Shown: positions 42,882 through 53,308, numbered from the stretch's first letter. The stretch: 64,000 bases of DNA from Corynebacterium kutscheri (GCF_000980835.1 NZ_CP011312.1:2290066-2354065), one strand, 5' to 3'. A program made the numbers and translations. Notes: generated by a model not told the origin, from the letters alone.

Positions 42882-43741
42882 TATTTTTCGCCCTCGCCAT
42901 AACTACACTGTTCCGGTTTTTCTGCCCTGCGCCAACTTAACCGACGATCAACCTTCGGTGACCGGAAACGCATCACAAGAAAAAGAAAATAAGCACTCAA
43001 AGCGATCATGAGCATCTGCGCTGGCGCAAGAATAACTGCCCCTAGGGCAAAAAGAATGGCACAGATCGGTAATGAAAAATCCTTATTAATTTGGAATGCT
43101 TCCCAAGCTAGAACCACAAATAACGCAGTAAGGGCAAAATCCATGCCATGGATATCTGGTGGAATAACCTGGCCAATAAGCGCTCCGGCAACACCTGATA
43201 AAACCCACATTGTATGACACGTGATTTGGATAGTCATCAACCGAACTGCAGTCATTGGCCGTGAATACGATACCGAGGCAATAGCATAGCTTTCATCGGT
43301 AAGCGCATAAGCAGAATATCCACGAGCTAATGGGTTTTTTAATACCTGGCGGGGAAAGGTTAAGCCATAAAAAAGATGCCGGAAGTTCACCATAAAACCA
43401 GTCAATGCCGCAGAAATTGGCCCTAAACCACCAGTAATAAGGCCCAGAGCAAGGTACTCCGTAGAACCGGCATAAATAATGATTGAGAAAATGGGTGCCC
43501 ACCACCAAGCAAATCCGGTTTGACTCAATAAAAGACCAAAAGCAAGGCCAAGTGGAACCAGTCCAACTCCAACCGCCCAGGTTTCTTTTAAGCCATAACG
43601 AATTTCTTGTTGAGCACTAAAAGAAGCACACTCATCTTGACTGAACTGAATAGCCTGTTCTGGTGTACCTGGCAATGGTAAAAATGGGGGAGTGTCCTCA
43701 TTCTCAGCATCATAATTTTCGCTAGTTTCACGTGAAACCAT
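42881..43741 (-). CDS. azlC: AzlC-type branched-chain amino acid exporter large subunit
   Basis: 286 residues; an unusual polar N-terminal tail of about 48 residues precedes the first membrane segment. Family core: VGVGLVPLGLAFGLLLSQTGF, IYAGSTEYLALGLI, ALTGFMVNFRHLFYGLTFP and YSAYALTDESYAI. The tail begins MVSRETS because the start region is a parS site. Partner of azlD. A basic cytoplasmic tail closes the protein. Confidence 0.85.
   Translation of the reverse strand: MVSRETSENYDAENEDTPPFLPLPGTPEQAIQFSQDECASFSAQQEIRYGLKETWAVGVGLVPLGLAFGLLLSQTGFAWWWAPIFSIIIYAGSTEYLALGLITGGLGPISAALTGFMVNFRHLFYGLTFPRQVLKNPLARGYSAYALTDESYAIASVSYSRPMTAVRLMTIQITCHTMWVLSGVAGALIGQVIPPDIHGMDFALTALFVVLAWEAFQINKDFSLPICAILFALGAVILAPAQMLMIALSAYFLFLVMRFRSPKVDRRLSWRRAEKPEQCSYGEGEK
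43725..43738. promoter_or_regulatory. parS site at the azlC start
   Basis: GTTTCACGTGAAAC, beginning one base after the ATG (43739-43741) and forming codons 2-6. ParB bound here would sit on the start of the gene. It lies about 20 kb from oriC. Confidence 0.88.
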
Positions 43742-43871
43742 GTTTTTTCTCTCTAAAAAGCTAAAAATCTACTATCTACAAGCAATGACCACCTTCTGTG
43801 AACAGAGCCCTTAAAAGAAAGACACATCTGCACAAAGAGTTGTTCTGCAAAAGTATTTCTTGGAGATTACT

Positions 43872-44480
43872 TTAGTTGTCGTTAATGTTTTCTGGAAAAG
43901 TCGAATACACTGCCAGAGGCATTCCTTGACGACGCATAATTTCGCCCCAGACATCAATATTGCTCGGCGCAATAACATCGCTTGGCAGAGCAGGGGTAAC
44001 AAACCAGTCGCCACTTTCAATCTCTGCTTCCAACTCACCTGGTTGCCACTGCATAAAACCGGCGAAAAAACGCATTCCATCAAGCTTGCTACGCATAGCT
44101 TCAGGATCAGCTTGTAAATCCACCATTGCTAACCGATTAGCAATCCGATCCAAATGAGGTTCCGCGACAATATCAACACCAGTTGCTGTTACCCCTATCC
44201 CCAACACAGCTTGTTGTTCTAACACCCCACCGATATATATTGCCTGTGGTTTAGCGGCAAATGACGCCCACTCAGGTAGAACATTAAACACAGCTGTTTC
44301 ACTGCGTGCAGTGAGATTTATCCCAACAGTAAATCGATGCGAATATTCCAATAACAAAACAACGCTTCTAGTTAAAAACTCATTATCTAATCCCGGTGCT
44401 GCTACCAATAACATTCCCGCAGCAGGATCTTCTCGCTCGACAGCAGTAAATAATGTGCTGCCAAAAAGCTCCTCAGCCAT
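43872..44480 (-). CDS. YqgE/AlgH family protein
   Basis: 202 residues, UPF0301 family. Marks: GMLLVAAPGLDNEFLTRSVVLLLEYS near residue 21, FTVGINLTAR near 50, IYIGGVLEQQAVLGIG near 81 and MRFFAGFMQWQPGELEAEIESGDWFV near 136. The molecular role is not settled. Starts 22 bases after the CCA-transferase gene ends, so they are probably co-transcribed. Confidence 0.88.
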   Translation of the reverse strand: MAEELFGSTLFTAVEREDPAAGMLLVAAPGLDNEFLTRSVVLLLEYSHRFTVGINLTARSETAVFNVLPEWASFAAKPQAIYIGGVLEQQAVLGIGVTATGVDIVAEPHLDRIANRLAMVDLQADPEAMRSKLDGMRFFAGFMQWQPGELEAEIESGDWFVTPALPSDVIAPSNIDVWGEIMRRQGMPLAVYSTFPENINDN

Positions 44481-44502
44481 AATCAGTGCCCCTTCTAATC
44501 CC

Positions 44503-45951
44503 TTATGTTGTTATCTCTTTTTGTTGTGCCCACCAGGCAGTCAGATGCTTAATGGCTTCTTCTCGCGGCATTGGACCATGTTCTAAACGTAATTCTTTAA
44601 GATAACTCCATGCCTTACCCACCTGCGGACCCGGTTTTAAATCAAGTAACTGCATAATCTCATTACCGTCGAGATCCGGACGCACCTTAGCCAAATCTTC
44701 TTTCTTAGCAATCTCAGCAATGCGCTCTTCCAAATGATCATAAGCTCGGTGCAAACGAGCCGCTTTCTTTTTATTCCGAGTCGTACAATCCGAACGCACC
44801 AGTTTATGTAGACGATCCAAAAGCGAACCAGCGTCGGTTGCGTATCGACGTACCGCAGAATCTGTCCACTGGTTTTCAGAAAATCCATAAAAACGCATAT
44901 GCAGATATACCAATTCACTTACATCAGCAATCATCTGCTTGGAGTACTTCAATGCACGCATGCGTTTACGTACTAACTTCGCACCTATAACCTCGTGGTG
45001 ATGGAAACTCACCTGGCCATTTTCGTTATATGCTCGCGTATCTGGTTTACCAATATCATGCACCAATGCAGCCCAACGCAATACCAAATCCGGCTGACCA
45101 TCTTCCTTATCAATCGCTTGCTTTAATACCTGTAAGGAATGAGCATAAACATCCTTATGCTGGCGGTGTTCATCTTGAGCTAATTGCAAGGCGGGAAGCT
45201 CTGGGTAGATATGGGCAGCCAAACCGGTTTCCACCATAAGATCAATACCCTCCCATGGGGCAATGCCTAAAATGAGCTTATCAAGTTCTACGCGCACTCG
45301 TTCAGCAGTGATCCGGTTAATCTCAGCAGCCATATCGGTCATAGCTTTTTTCACCCGATCAGCAACTTTAAAACCCAACTGCGAACTAAACCGCGCCGCG
45401 CGTAACATACGCAAAGGATCGTCATGGAAACTGATTTCAGGTTCAGTCGGGGTATCAATAAGCATGGCTGTAAGGTCACTCAAACCACCCATGGGGTCAT
45501 GAAAAATAAACTCACCATCGGCACAAATTTCCACTGCCATCGCATTAATTTTAAAATCACGGCGAATAAGATCCCCGTCTAAATGATCCCCGAAACGCAC
45601 CTCCGGGTTGCGCGATTGACCATCATAACTATCGGAACGGAAAGTCGTGATCTCAATTTGCTGTTGATCTTTTTCTGCCGACACTGTGCCATATTCAATT
45701 CCAGTATCCCACACCACATCGGCATAATTATCTAGAATTTCCTGAATTACCTGCGGTCGAGCATCCGTCGTAAAGTCTAAATCATTACTGATTTTTCCTA
45801 TGAAAACATCGCGTACTGGCCCGCCCACAAGATAAAGTCGATGACCACGATCAACAAAAAGCTGAGCTAACGGAACTACAGTAGGGCGCAGCGCAGCCAA
45901 AGCTTCTTGGGCTTGAGCAAAAGGGACGGTGTTTTCAGAATTCACTCGCAT
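44503..45951 (-). CDS. pcnA: CCA tRNA nucleotidyltransferase
   Basis: Adds or repairs the 3' CCA end of tRNAs. About 482 residues. Polymerase head: LYLVGGPVRDVFIGKISNDLDFTTDA with the catalytic DLD, RRDFKINAMAVEI, and DDPLRMLRAARFSSQLGF. An HD domain follows in the C-terminal half (WAALVHDIGKPDTR, HHHEVIGA), as in actinobacterial homologues, possibly for 2',3'-phosphate removal. ATG 45951 is preferred over GTG 45972. Divergent from the NUDIX gene, the conserved origin-proximal arrangement. Confidence 0.93.
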   Translation of the reverse strand: MRVNSENTVPFAQAQEALAALRPTVVPLAQLFVDRGHRLYLVGGPVRDVFIGKISNDLDFTTDARPQVIQEILDNYADVVWDTGIEYGTVSAEKDQQQIEITTFRSDSYDGQSRNPEVRFGDHLDGDLIRRDFKINAMAVEICADGEFIFHDPMGGLSDLTAMLIDTPTEPEISFHDDPLRMLRAARFSSQLGFKVADRVKKAMTDMAAEINRITAERVRVELDKLILGIAPWEGIDLMVETGLAAHIYPELPALQLAQDEHRQHKDVYAHSLQVLKQAIDKEDGQPDLVLRWAALVHDIGKPDTRAYNENGQVSFHHHEVIGAKLVRKRMRALKYSKQMIADVSELVYLHMRFYGFSENQWTDSAVRRYATDAGSLLDRLHKLVRSDCTTRNKKKAARLHRAYDHLEERIAEIAKKEDLAKVRPDLDGNEIMQLLDLKPGPQVGKAWSYLKELRLEHGPMPREEAIKHLTAWWAQQKEITT

Positions 45952-46104
45952 GATTCTACCTACTGAAATCACCTGCGAAAAGGAACCCGCTGTCTAACAA
46001 AAGAAGTGTTAGCCACACCCGAATAAAAAGAAAAAGTGAAGACTCAAACACGAAAAGTGTTTCTTTAGTTTCCTCGACACAGAATAAGGGATACGATCAA
46101 GCAG

Positions 46105-47181
46105 ATGAATGAAGCCGAATCGAGGCGAAATACGCCCTATACCCGAGACGGCGACGCACAAGGCACTGGCGGCCAGCGTCGCCGCCGACGTAACCGATCC
46201 CGCAATAAGGGTTTAGAGCGAGAAACCCCACGCAACAATACAAACGCTGCGGTTACTCCTTCCGTCTTAGCTTTGGCAGCTACTAGAAAATTGACTGCAT
46301 CTCATCGCAGCCATAACGAGAAAACTCAGCACAACGAAAATTCCACCCATTCGACACGAAAAAACCGTCGTTATGCTGGAAATATAACTAAAAATAAAAC
46401 TCGAAAAACCACTAAGGCTCATGAGACTGCAGAGAACCACAGTACACATAACACTTCAACTCTTAGCAACAGTAAAAAACAAAACAGCAAAAAAGCGTAT
46501 GGCGTAAATACTTTTACTGGTACTTCGCGAGGAAAAAATAATCGAAATAATTTCAATTCGGAATCGCGGCCGAGAAGAGCATCAGATAAAAGATCATCGG
46601 AAACTAAAAATAGTCGCTATGCTCACAAAACCGGTGCACTTAGCCGCAATGCTCTACGCAACCCGGCTGCTAACACCATGCCGATTCGTACCGAAACCTC
46701 AGCGGGTGGGCTAGTTGTCTCTGGTCTAGCCGAGGCTGTGCGCAGCGATGGTTCAGTTGATCTAGACAATATTTATGTAGCACTTATTGGTCGCCTTGAT
46801 CGACGTGGTCGGTTATTGTGGTCGATCCCTAAAGGTCACGTAGAAAACAATGAACCCATTGATCTCACTGCTGAGCGAGAAGTATGGGAGGAAACCGGTA
46901 TTCATGGTCAAGTTTTTGCCACATTAGGTGTCATTGACTACTGGTTTGTTTCTGAAGGAACCCGGATTCATAAAACTGTTCATCATCATTTACTACGCTA
47001 TGTTGACGGCGATCTTAACGATGAAGATCCCGAAGTAACTGAGGTAGCGTGGATTAATGCCAATGAATTAGTAGAGCATTTCGCTTATGCCGATGAACGC
47101 AAGCTTGCCCGCATTGCCCATGAACTTCTCCCAGATTTTGCTCGCGCGGAGAAAAAGGCAGGAAGGGCTACACCACGATAA
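46105..47181 (+). CDS. NUDIX hydrolase with long basic low-complexity N-terminus
   Basis: 358 residues. The C-terminal 155 residues form a NUDIX domain: GGLVVSGLAEA, IPKGHVENNEPIDL, and the box G-x5-E-x7-REVWEETGI at about 244-266 with the metal-binding glutamates. The N-terminal 190 residues are rich in Arg, Lys, Asn, Ser and Thr, with an RRRRRNRSR block, and are predicted disordered. Position next to pcnA and murJ matches the MutT4-like protein of mycobacteria. Substrate unknown. Overlaps the next gene by one base. Confidence 0.85.
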   Translation: MNEAESRRNTPYTRDGDAQGTGGQRRRRRNRSRNKGLERETPRNNTNAAVTPSVLALAATRKLTASHRSHNEKTQHNENSTHSTRKNRRYAGNITKNKTRKTTKAHETAENHSTHNTSTLSNSKKQNSKKAYGVNTFTGTSRGKNNRNNFNSESRPRRASDKRSSETKNSRYAHKTGALSRNALRNPAANTMPIRTETSAGGLVVSGLAEAVRSDGSVDLDNIYVALIGRLDRRGRLLWSIPKGHVENNEPIDLTAEREVWEETGIHGQVFATLGVIDYWFVSEGTRIHKTVHHHLLRYVDGDLNDEDPEVTEVAWINANELVEHFAYADERKLARIAHELLPDFARAEKKAGRATPR

Positions 47182-49766
47182 TGGCTATATCTGCACGTTA
47201 TAGGCCAGGTTTGCTTAGTCTGGCCATTATTATCGGTGCAAGTACTACAGCTGGCATCACGATACATACTGGTTCACTTTTAGCACCGGCATATGGGGAA
47301 GCCCTGCCTACCTCACCGACCAACCACGATTCTCGTACGCAATGGATTAATCCGACCACTCGGCCGGGAGAAGAAACGAATCCGCACATCCAGATCGAAA
47401 TTCTCGATCAGCCACAAGCAATCCCAGTTGGTGAGGAACTTAGCTTACGGGTACGTATTAGCAATAACTCTGAAAGTGCTATCGCTGCCGAACAACTACG
47501 CATTCAACCTCGCCATGCCGATGCTGAACCAACTGTAGAAACCGCGCAAGCTGTTCTTGCGGGAACCAATGGGCAATATCCTTATACGGCACAGGCAACC
47601 ACACTAGGGTATAGCATCGACGCGAAGTCGAGTGTGGAAGTAGATCTCACTATCCCAACCGTAGCCGGTGATCTCAACGGCTTTAATATTGCTGATCCTG
47701 GCGCTTATCCGGTAACCATCAATATTGAGTCCACCGAGGGAGTACATGATTCCGAACGGTTCTTGCTTGCGGTATTAGATCAGCATCAAAGTGTGCGTGC
47801 CACCACCGAAGATGAAGAATCCACTCCACCAGCCACGCCAGTAACGCTTATTTTTCCACTCACCACTGAGGTCAATATCGTCGATGGGGAAACTGGAGAT
47901 GCCCCTAATCCGCCACCGCTTATTCTTAGCAATGAGTCTATTTACCACGAGATTTCCGCCGGTGGTAGATTACGCACACTTGTCGACGAACTTCTCCAAG
48001 CGCGCTTAAATCCGGCCCTCAACCAGGCCAGCTGTATAGCTATTGATCCAGCGTTATTGCATGTACTTAACCGAATGAGCAATGGTTATTCGGTAGGTGA
48101 GCAGCGGCCAAGTTCAGTATCACAAAATCAGCGGTTGCGTGATAGTTGGCTAAAAAAAGATGAAGAACTGCCGTTAGAAACAGGGCAAGGCAAACAAGCG
48201 GCACAAGATTTCCTGGTTGCACTACGTCAACTCAGCGATCACTGTGTTGTTTCTTTACCATGGGCACAGGCTGATATTAATGCTGTCGCCGCTACCAATA
48301 ACGAATGGCTCTTACGCGAAGCACTCCAGCGTGGTAATGAAAGTATCCGAGAAATTTTAGGTACCGAACCGTTAGATAATGTGGTGATATCACCTAACGG
48401 CTATATAAATTCTCGAGCTGTCGATCAGATTCAAAAATTGGTGGACTCTACTACTACCGATATTGAACAAGCCTGGCGCGCCAACAATACGCCTACTGAG
48501 ATAACCGCTCAGCCACGCGCTACCCTTACTGTTCTTGTTGCCGACAATAATATAAGCAGTGAGCAACAATCTGTTTTACTCAGTGATAATCTGCAAGCGG
48601 TTACCTATCCTAGTGCCCTAGCTAGTGTCCTCGCTTCTGGTCTCGATACCCCCATAACCACTGCTTATAGTGCTTATTCTTCCCGTTATGATTACACCTT
48701 AGATAGTGTGTACGCTCGCAGTGCTACTACCGATACTGCCCTAAGGTTAGGTCTTAGTAGTACCCAGCCCACATTGATTATGGCTCCTGCCGAGTACAAC
48801 ACTACCGCGTGGCTTACTACCATTAATCAGCTGTTTCAATCCGAAGCGACTACTCCGTTAGGATTAGCGGACTACCTCAAGAATGCAACAATCTCTGTTT
48901 CACCAGAAAACAATAATTTGCTCAACCCAGCAGTTGATCCCACAGTGGTTTCCGATACTGAAGTGCTCCGTGCTGGTCAACAAGCTACGCATATTGATAA
49001 CCTTACGCAACTACTTTTTAGTGACCCCGCGATCACTTTAACTCCTTATGGTTTTACCGAACCATTACGCCTTGATGTACTTCGCACATTAAGTACCACC
49101 GGCAGACGCTCGCTTTATACCTTTGATAAGCACATTACAGAGATAAATGCACTACAAAGTTCTGGCGTAGAAACCTTACGAGAACTAAATAATTCAGTCA
49201 GCCTTATTCCACCAGGAAATATTTATACTCGGTTCTCGAATAATTCGCCGCTACTTATCGTCGCAAAGAATGGTTTGCCGCTACCAGTAGATGCAACCAT
49301 TATGTATGCCGGCCCAGAAGGGGTACATATTGAGGTTCCTGAGCAGCTTATTATTCCAGCGAAGGGCTCTATTACGGTACAAATGATGGCAGAATTAACT
49401 GATACGAAAGGGCGCACAGATTTACAATTATGGCTAGCCAATCGCGATAAAGTAGCTATTAGCCAGCCAATTGATATTGGTGTGCAAACCAGGCAGGGGA
49501 TTTTCTCTGCCGGCACTGCTGCTACTTTATTAGTTCTTGGGCTTATTGCTGCCTTATTTTCTCGCCTCTTCCTGCGTAGACGCCGTGCTCGATTAGCTGA
49601 AGAACATCGGGTAACCCAAGCACAAGAAAAAAGTAAACGAAGTGTGGAAAAACGTTTAGCGCATAACCGTTACCCACGTAATACTTCACGTATGCCTAGA
49701 AGCAGAATATATAGGCGCAACGATGTTGAGGACGAATCCGCAGATCCGCATAAACCAACCCACTAG
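47181..49766 (+). CDS. Large membrane-anchored extracytoplasmic protein (actinobacterial murJ-cluster, DUF6049-like)
   Basis: 861 residues. N-terminal signal segment (about 10-35, cleavage possibly after PAYGEA), a long extracellular part with beta-rich repeats, and one membrane segment near residues 775-795 (AATLLVLGLIAALFSRLFL) followed by a strongly basic cytoplasmic tail (RRRRAR and KRSVEKR). This matches the conserved actinobacterial protein always found between the NUDIX gene and murJ. Its role is unknown; link to cell-wall assembly is inferred from position. Coupled to the NUDIX gene through TAATG. Confidence 0.78.
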   Translation: MAISARYRPGLLSLAIIIGASTTAGITIHTGSLLAPAYGEALPTSPTNHDSRTQWINPTTRPGEETNPHIQIEILDQPQAIPVGEELSLRVRISNNSESAIAAEQLRIQPRHADAEPTVETAQAVLAGTNGQYPYTAQATTLGYSIDAKSSVEVDLTIPTVAGDLNGFNIADPGAYPVTINIESTEGVHDSERFLLAVLDQHQSVRATTEDEESTPPATPVTLIFPLTTEVNIVDGETGDAPNPPPLILSNESIYHEISAGGRLRTLVDELLQARLNPALNQASCIAIDPALLHVLNRMSNGYSVGEQRPSSVSQNQRLRDSWLKKDEELPLETGQGKQAAQDFLVALRQLSDHCVVSLPWAQADINAVAATNNEWLLREALQRGNESIREILGTEPLDNVVISPNGYINSRAVDQIQKLVDSTTTDIEQAWRANNTPTEITAQPRATLTVLVADNNISSEQQSVLLSDNLQAVTYPSALASVLASGLDTPITTAYSAYSSRYDYTLDSVYARSATTDTALRLGLSSTQPTLIMAPAEYNTTAWLTTINQLFQSEATTPLGLADYLKNATISVSPENNNLLNPAVDPTVVSDTEVLRAGQQATHIDNLTQLLFSDPAITLTPYGFTEPLRLDVLRTLSTTGRRSLYTFDKHITEINALQSSGVETLRELNNSVSLIPPGNIYTRFSNNSPLLIVAKNGLPLPVDATIMYAGPEGVHIEVPEQLIIPAKGSITVQMMAELTDTKGRTDLQLWLANRDKVAISQPIDIGVQTRQGIFSAGTAATLLVLGLIAALFSRLFLRRRRARLAEEHRVTQAQEKSKRSVEKRLAHNRYPRNTSRMPRSRIYRRNDVEDESADPHKPTH

Positions 49767-49865
49767 CCTTAGTTTTTCTCTCAGAGTCTGACTAAGGCTT
49801 GTCCCTTAATAACAATCGCCTTAACCGCCCGCTTTCCCGACTCCGGTGAATGAATCCCAATAAGA

Positions 49866-52800
49866 ATGCGAGTAATCGTGAACTCACAGGTACCTCAAGA
49901 AAACAACCAGGCTGGTACCCGCAGTCGCTTCCGCACTCCGAGTGCACCCGCGCCCGTGCCTAAAGAAACTTTCACAACTAAACGAGCACCATCGCAAAGC
50001 GATGATTTTTCCTCATTAAGTACTCCACCAGCAGTGGCTTCAACACGTGCTAGCAACACAATCGGTACAGCCAGCTCAAGTGTTAACAATTCTGCACCTA
50101 GCACCAGTACGTCAGTAGCTACTCAATCTGCTACTAGTAGCACTCGTGCCCAAGCTAATTCGGTGCAGCCAGAAAATCAACAAAGTAATGACCAAGAGGT
50201 AGTCAGTTCTACCGGGTCAATGGCGATTGCTACTTTGATCTCACGTATTACTGGTTTCTTACGTAATGTGTTGCTCACTTCTACTCTTGGTGGTGCGGTA
50301 GCTTCAGCATTCAATGTTGCCAATACCTTGCCAAACCTGATTACCGAAGTTGTATTAGGTGCGGTTCTTACCAGTTTGGTAGTACCGGTTTTGGTTCGGG
50401 CAGAAAAAGAGGATGCAGATAGGGGAGCGGCATTTATTCGTCGGCTGTTTACCTTATCGGCCACCCTATTAGCGGCAGTAACGCTCATCTCAATTATTGG
50501 GGCACCGCTATTAGTGCGCACTACCTTAGATATTGAAGGCAAGGTCAATGTTATCCAATCAACCTCTTTTGCCTATCTGCTATTACCGCAAATTTTCTTC
50601 TATGGTGTTTTTGCCTTATTAATGGCAGTACTTAATACCAAGGGTGTGTTTAAACCCGGTGCGTGGGCGCCAGTTATTAACAACCTCATTGTGCTCGTAG
50701 TCATGGGTGCTTATTGGATTGTGCCTGGTTCTTTATCGCCAAGTGAACCAGCTGGGATCACCGATCCTCATGTTCTGTTACTCGGTATTGGTACTACCTT
50801 AGGTGTGGTAATCCAAGCACTGATTATGATCCCTCCCATTCGTAAGGCCGGAGTGTCTTTGCGTCCCCTATGGGGTTTGGATGATCGCCTCAAGCAATTT
50901 GGTGGTATGGCATTAGCCATTGTCGTTTATGTGCTTATCTCTCAGTTGGGTTATATCGTTACCACTCGTATTGCTTCTTTAGCTAGCGACGATGCCCCCA
51001 TTATTTATCAGCAGCATTGGATGTTATTGCAGGTGCCTTATGGCATTATCGGCGTTACATTATTAACCGCAATTATGCCGCGATTATCTCGCAATGCTGC
51101 TAATGGTGATGACCGGGCAGTAGTACGCGACTTAGTAGTAGGCAGTAAATTAACCTTTATTGCCCTCATTCCCATCGTGGTTTTCTTTAGTACTTTTGGT
51201 ACCTCAATTGCCCATGGTCTTTTTGCCTATGGCAACTTCGGTGGCAATTCCGCCACAACTTTGGGATTGACCTTAAGCTTTTCTGCATTCACGCTTATTC
51301 CTTATGCACTCGTGCTGCTGCATCTACGCGTATTTTATGCCCGGGAGGAAGCGTGGACACCAACTTATATTATCGCCGGTATTACCGTTACCAAGATTGT
51401 GCTGAGCTTTTTAGCACCATATATAACTACTAATTCACATCAGGTAGTTATTCTGCTCGGTGCCGCAAATGGTTTTGGTTTTATCGCTGGTGCGGTTATT
51501 GGTGCGCTGTTGTTGCGTCGTAAGTTAGGAAACTTAGGATCAAAGGACGTGCTGCATACCTCACTATGGGCACTTGGTTCCTCTTTAATAGGTGTGTCGG
51601 TGGCTTTAGTGGTAAAAGGGGGACTTAATTTCGTACTGCCACAACATAGTTCTTTTATCCAATTAGTCATCCTGAGTGTGGTCGGTGTTATCTTCTTGAT
51701 TGTCACCGGGCTTGTGCTCAGCCGTTCTGGACTCAGCGAGGTTGCCACACTTGGTACGGTATTACATCGCATTCCAGGTTTGCGTCGCTTTATTACAGTC
51801 AGCGATCAATCTGCTCCTATGGCTCCCATTAATGAGGTTGAGGCCGAAGCTTTGCGTTTCGACGCCACCTTCAATGCTTCCCCAGTGCCTCCGCCGATGT
51901 CGGCGGGTATTGTTCGCGGGCCGCGATTGGTACCCGGCGCTGAGGTTTCTGATGGTCACTTCCGATTACTTGCCGATCATGGTTCTGTACCAGGGGCACG
52001 TTTTTGGCAAGCCAGAGAAAAGCTCACCGGAAGAGAAGTTGCGCTTACTTTTGTAGATACTTCTGGTCAGGCTCCAGTAGCTCCATTAACTCCGGCGGCA
52101 GCCGCTGCTAAAGCAGCTGAGGTATCCCGCCGTACTCGATTACTAGCTGGTTTAGGGCTTGATTGCATAGCTCCTGGGGTCGAGATTATTAATTATCGTT
52201 CTGGTTGCATTGTGATCGCTGATTGGACCCCAGGTCGCCCACTTGCTGCGGTTGCTACCGAAGAAGTCAATCCTTATGCTGCGCTAGTGGCACTTACTCC
52301 ACTTGCTCAGGCAGCAACTATAGCTCGAAGTGCACACACTAGTATTGGTTTAGATAACCGCGCTCGAATCCGCATTAATACCTCAGGTATGGCGGTTCTG
52401 GCTTTCCCGGCGGTCTTAGAAGGCACTAGCTTTGATAAAGATATCCGCAGCATCCGTACTGCTTTGGCTACCTTAGTCGGAGAAAAGAAAACGGTTGTTG
52501 AGCCAGTTGTTAAATCTGAAGGCGAAGAGTTTATTCAACAACTTTTGGCAGTACAGATACCCGATAATGATGACACTATTGATGTTGCTGCTGATATCGC
52601 ACCACAACCGGAAAGCACTCCTGGTTTCGGCCGAAAAGGTTATTCTCGCGCAGGCATAGCCATACTTGGTCTGGCAGCTATTGCAGTAGTTGTTTCCGTA
52701 GCACTACTGACTGCTTATCTCATCAGTCTTTTTAATAATAATTCCAGCCAATCACCTATTAATAACAGTACGCTTAGCCAAAATTCTTCCACTTCCGTGT

Positions 52801-53225
52801 CTGCGCCTAATATTGTGGTGCCCCTTGATGATGTCTCTAGCTGGGAGCCGAATAACAATATTCTTCCTAATAGTGCCGATCTGCTTTTCGACGATGACCC
52901 CAACACCGCCATTGTGCTTCCGGTAGGAACAAAAACTGGTATTTGGGTAACTCCTAGCGAAGGTATTCATACTGAAAGCATTGTTATTGGTATCAGCCTA
53001 GGGGAGCTTAATATCCAGGTTTATGGCGTTTCTGAGAGCGATCCGCAAACAGTTGATTCTTTAACCGAGGCGGAACTAATTAGTAATGTCACTGCTTCAG
53101 AAAGAATTACCCGTATTGATGTTGGGGATTCGACTGCGAAAAATTATATTGTGTGGTTAGAAAACATTTCACAACAAGAAATAACGATCGACAACCTCAC
53201 TGTCGTTGGCCATCACACGCGCTAG
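49866..53225 (+). CDS. murJ: Lipid II flippase MurJ with pseudokinase and extracellular domains
   Basis: 1119 residues. 1-118: Ser/Thr/Ala/Pro-rich, probably disordered. About 118-635: MviN/MurJ core with around 14-15 membrane segments (SRITGFLRNVLLTSTLGG, NTLPNLITEVVLGAVLTSLVVP, FFYGVFALLMAVLN). About 690-900: pseudokinase domain (VSDGHFRLLADHGSVPGARF) lacking clear catalytic motifs. About 925-956: last membrane segment. 957-1119: extracellular discoidin-like domain. In mycobacteria the pseudokinase binds FhaA when phosphorylated. Essential for peptidoglycan export. The start (ATG 49866 or GTG 49878) is uncertain. Confidence 0.93.
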   Translation: MRVIVNSQVPQENNQAGTRSRFRTPSAPAPVPKETFTTKRAPSQSDDFSSLSTPPAVASTRASNTIGTASSSVNNSAPSTSTSVATQSATSSTRAQANSVQPENQQSNDQEVVSSTGSMAIATLISRITGFLRNVLLTSTLGGAVASAFNVANTLPNLITEVVLGAVLTSLVVPVLVRAEKEDADRGAAFIRRLFTLSATLLAAVTLISIIGAPLLVRTTLDIEGKVNVIQSTSFAYLLLPQIFFYGVFALLMAVLNTKGVFKPGAWAPVINNLIVLVVMGAYWIVPGSLSPSEPAGITDPHVLLLGIGTTLGVVIQALIMIPPIRKAGVSLRPLWGLDDRLKQFGGMALAIVVYVLISQLGYIVTTRIASLASDDAPIIYQQHWMLLQVPYGIIGVTLLTAIMPRLSRNAANGDDRAVVRDLVVGSKLTFIALIPIVVFFSTFGTSIAHGLFAYGNFGGNSATTLGLTLSFSAFTLIPYALVLLHLRVFYAREEAWTPTYIIAGITVTKIVLSFLAPYITTNSHQVVILLGAANGFGFIAGAVIGALLLRRKLGNLGSKDVLHTSLWALGSSLIGVSVALVVKGGLNFVLPQHSSFIQLVILSVVGVIFLIVTGLVLSRSGLSEVATLGTVLHRIPGLRRFITVSDQSAPMAPINEVEAEALRFDATFNASPVPPPMSAGIVRGPRLVPGAEVSDGHFRLLADHGSVPGARFWQAREKLTGREVALTFVDTSGQAPVAPLTPAAAAAKAAEVSRRTRLLAGLGLDCIAPGVEIINYRSGCIVIADWTPGRPLAAVATEEVNPYAALVALTPLAQAATIARSAHTSIGLDNRARIRINTSGMAVLAFPAVLEGTSFDKDIRSIRTALATLVGEKKTVVEPVVKSEGEEFIQQLLAVQIPDNDDTIDVAADIAPQPESTPGFGRKGYSRAGIAILGLAAIAVVVSVALLTAYLISLFNNNSSQSPINNSTLSQNSSTSVSAPNIVVPLDDVSSWEPNNNILPNSADLLFDDDPNTAIVLPVGTKTGIWVTPSEGIHTESIVIGISLGELNIQVYGVSESDPQTVDSLTEAELISNVTASERITRIDVGDSTAKNYIVWLENISQQEITIDNLTVVGHHTR

Positions 53226-53268
53226 AATCATTCGATCAATATTCATCAGTACCTTTTACTGATAAGCC

Positions 53269-53308
53269 AGTAGTGTGCTTATGTTCCTAAAAGCATAAGC
53301 ACACTACT
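53269..53308 (+). terminator. Hairpin after murJ
   Basis: Perfect 15-base arms AGTAGTGTGCTTATG (53269-53283) and its complement (53294-53308), ten-base loop. The T-run is weak, so it may act with the terminator downstream. Confidence 0.6.
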
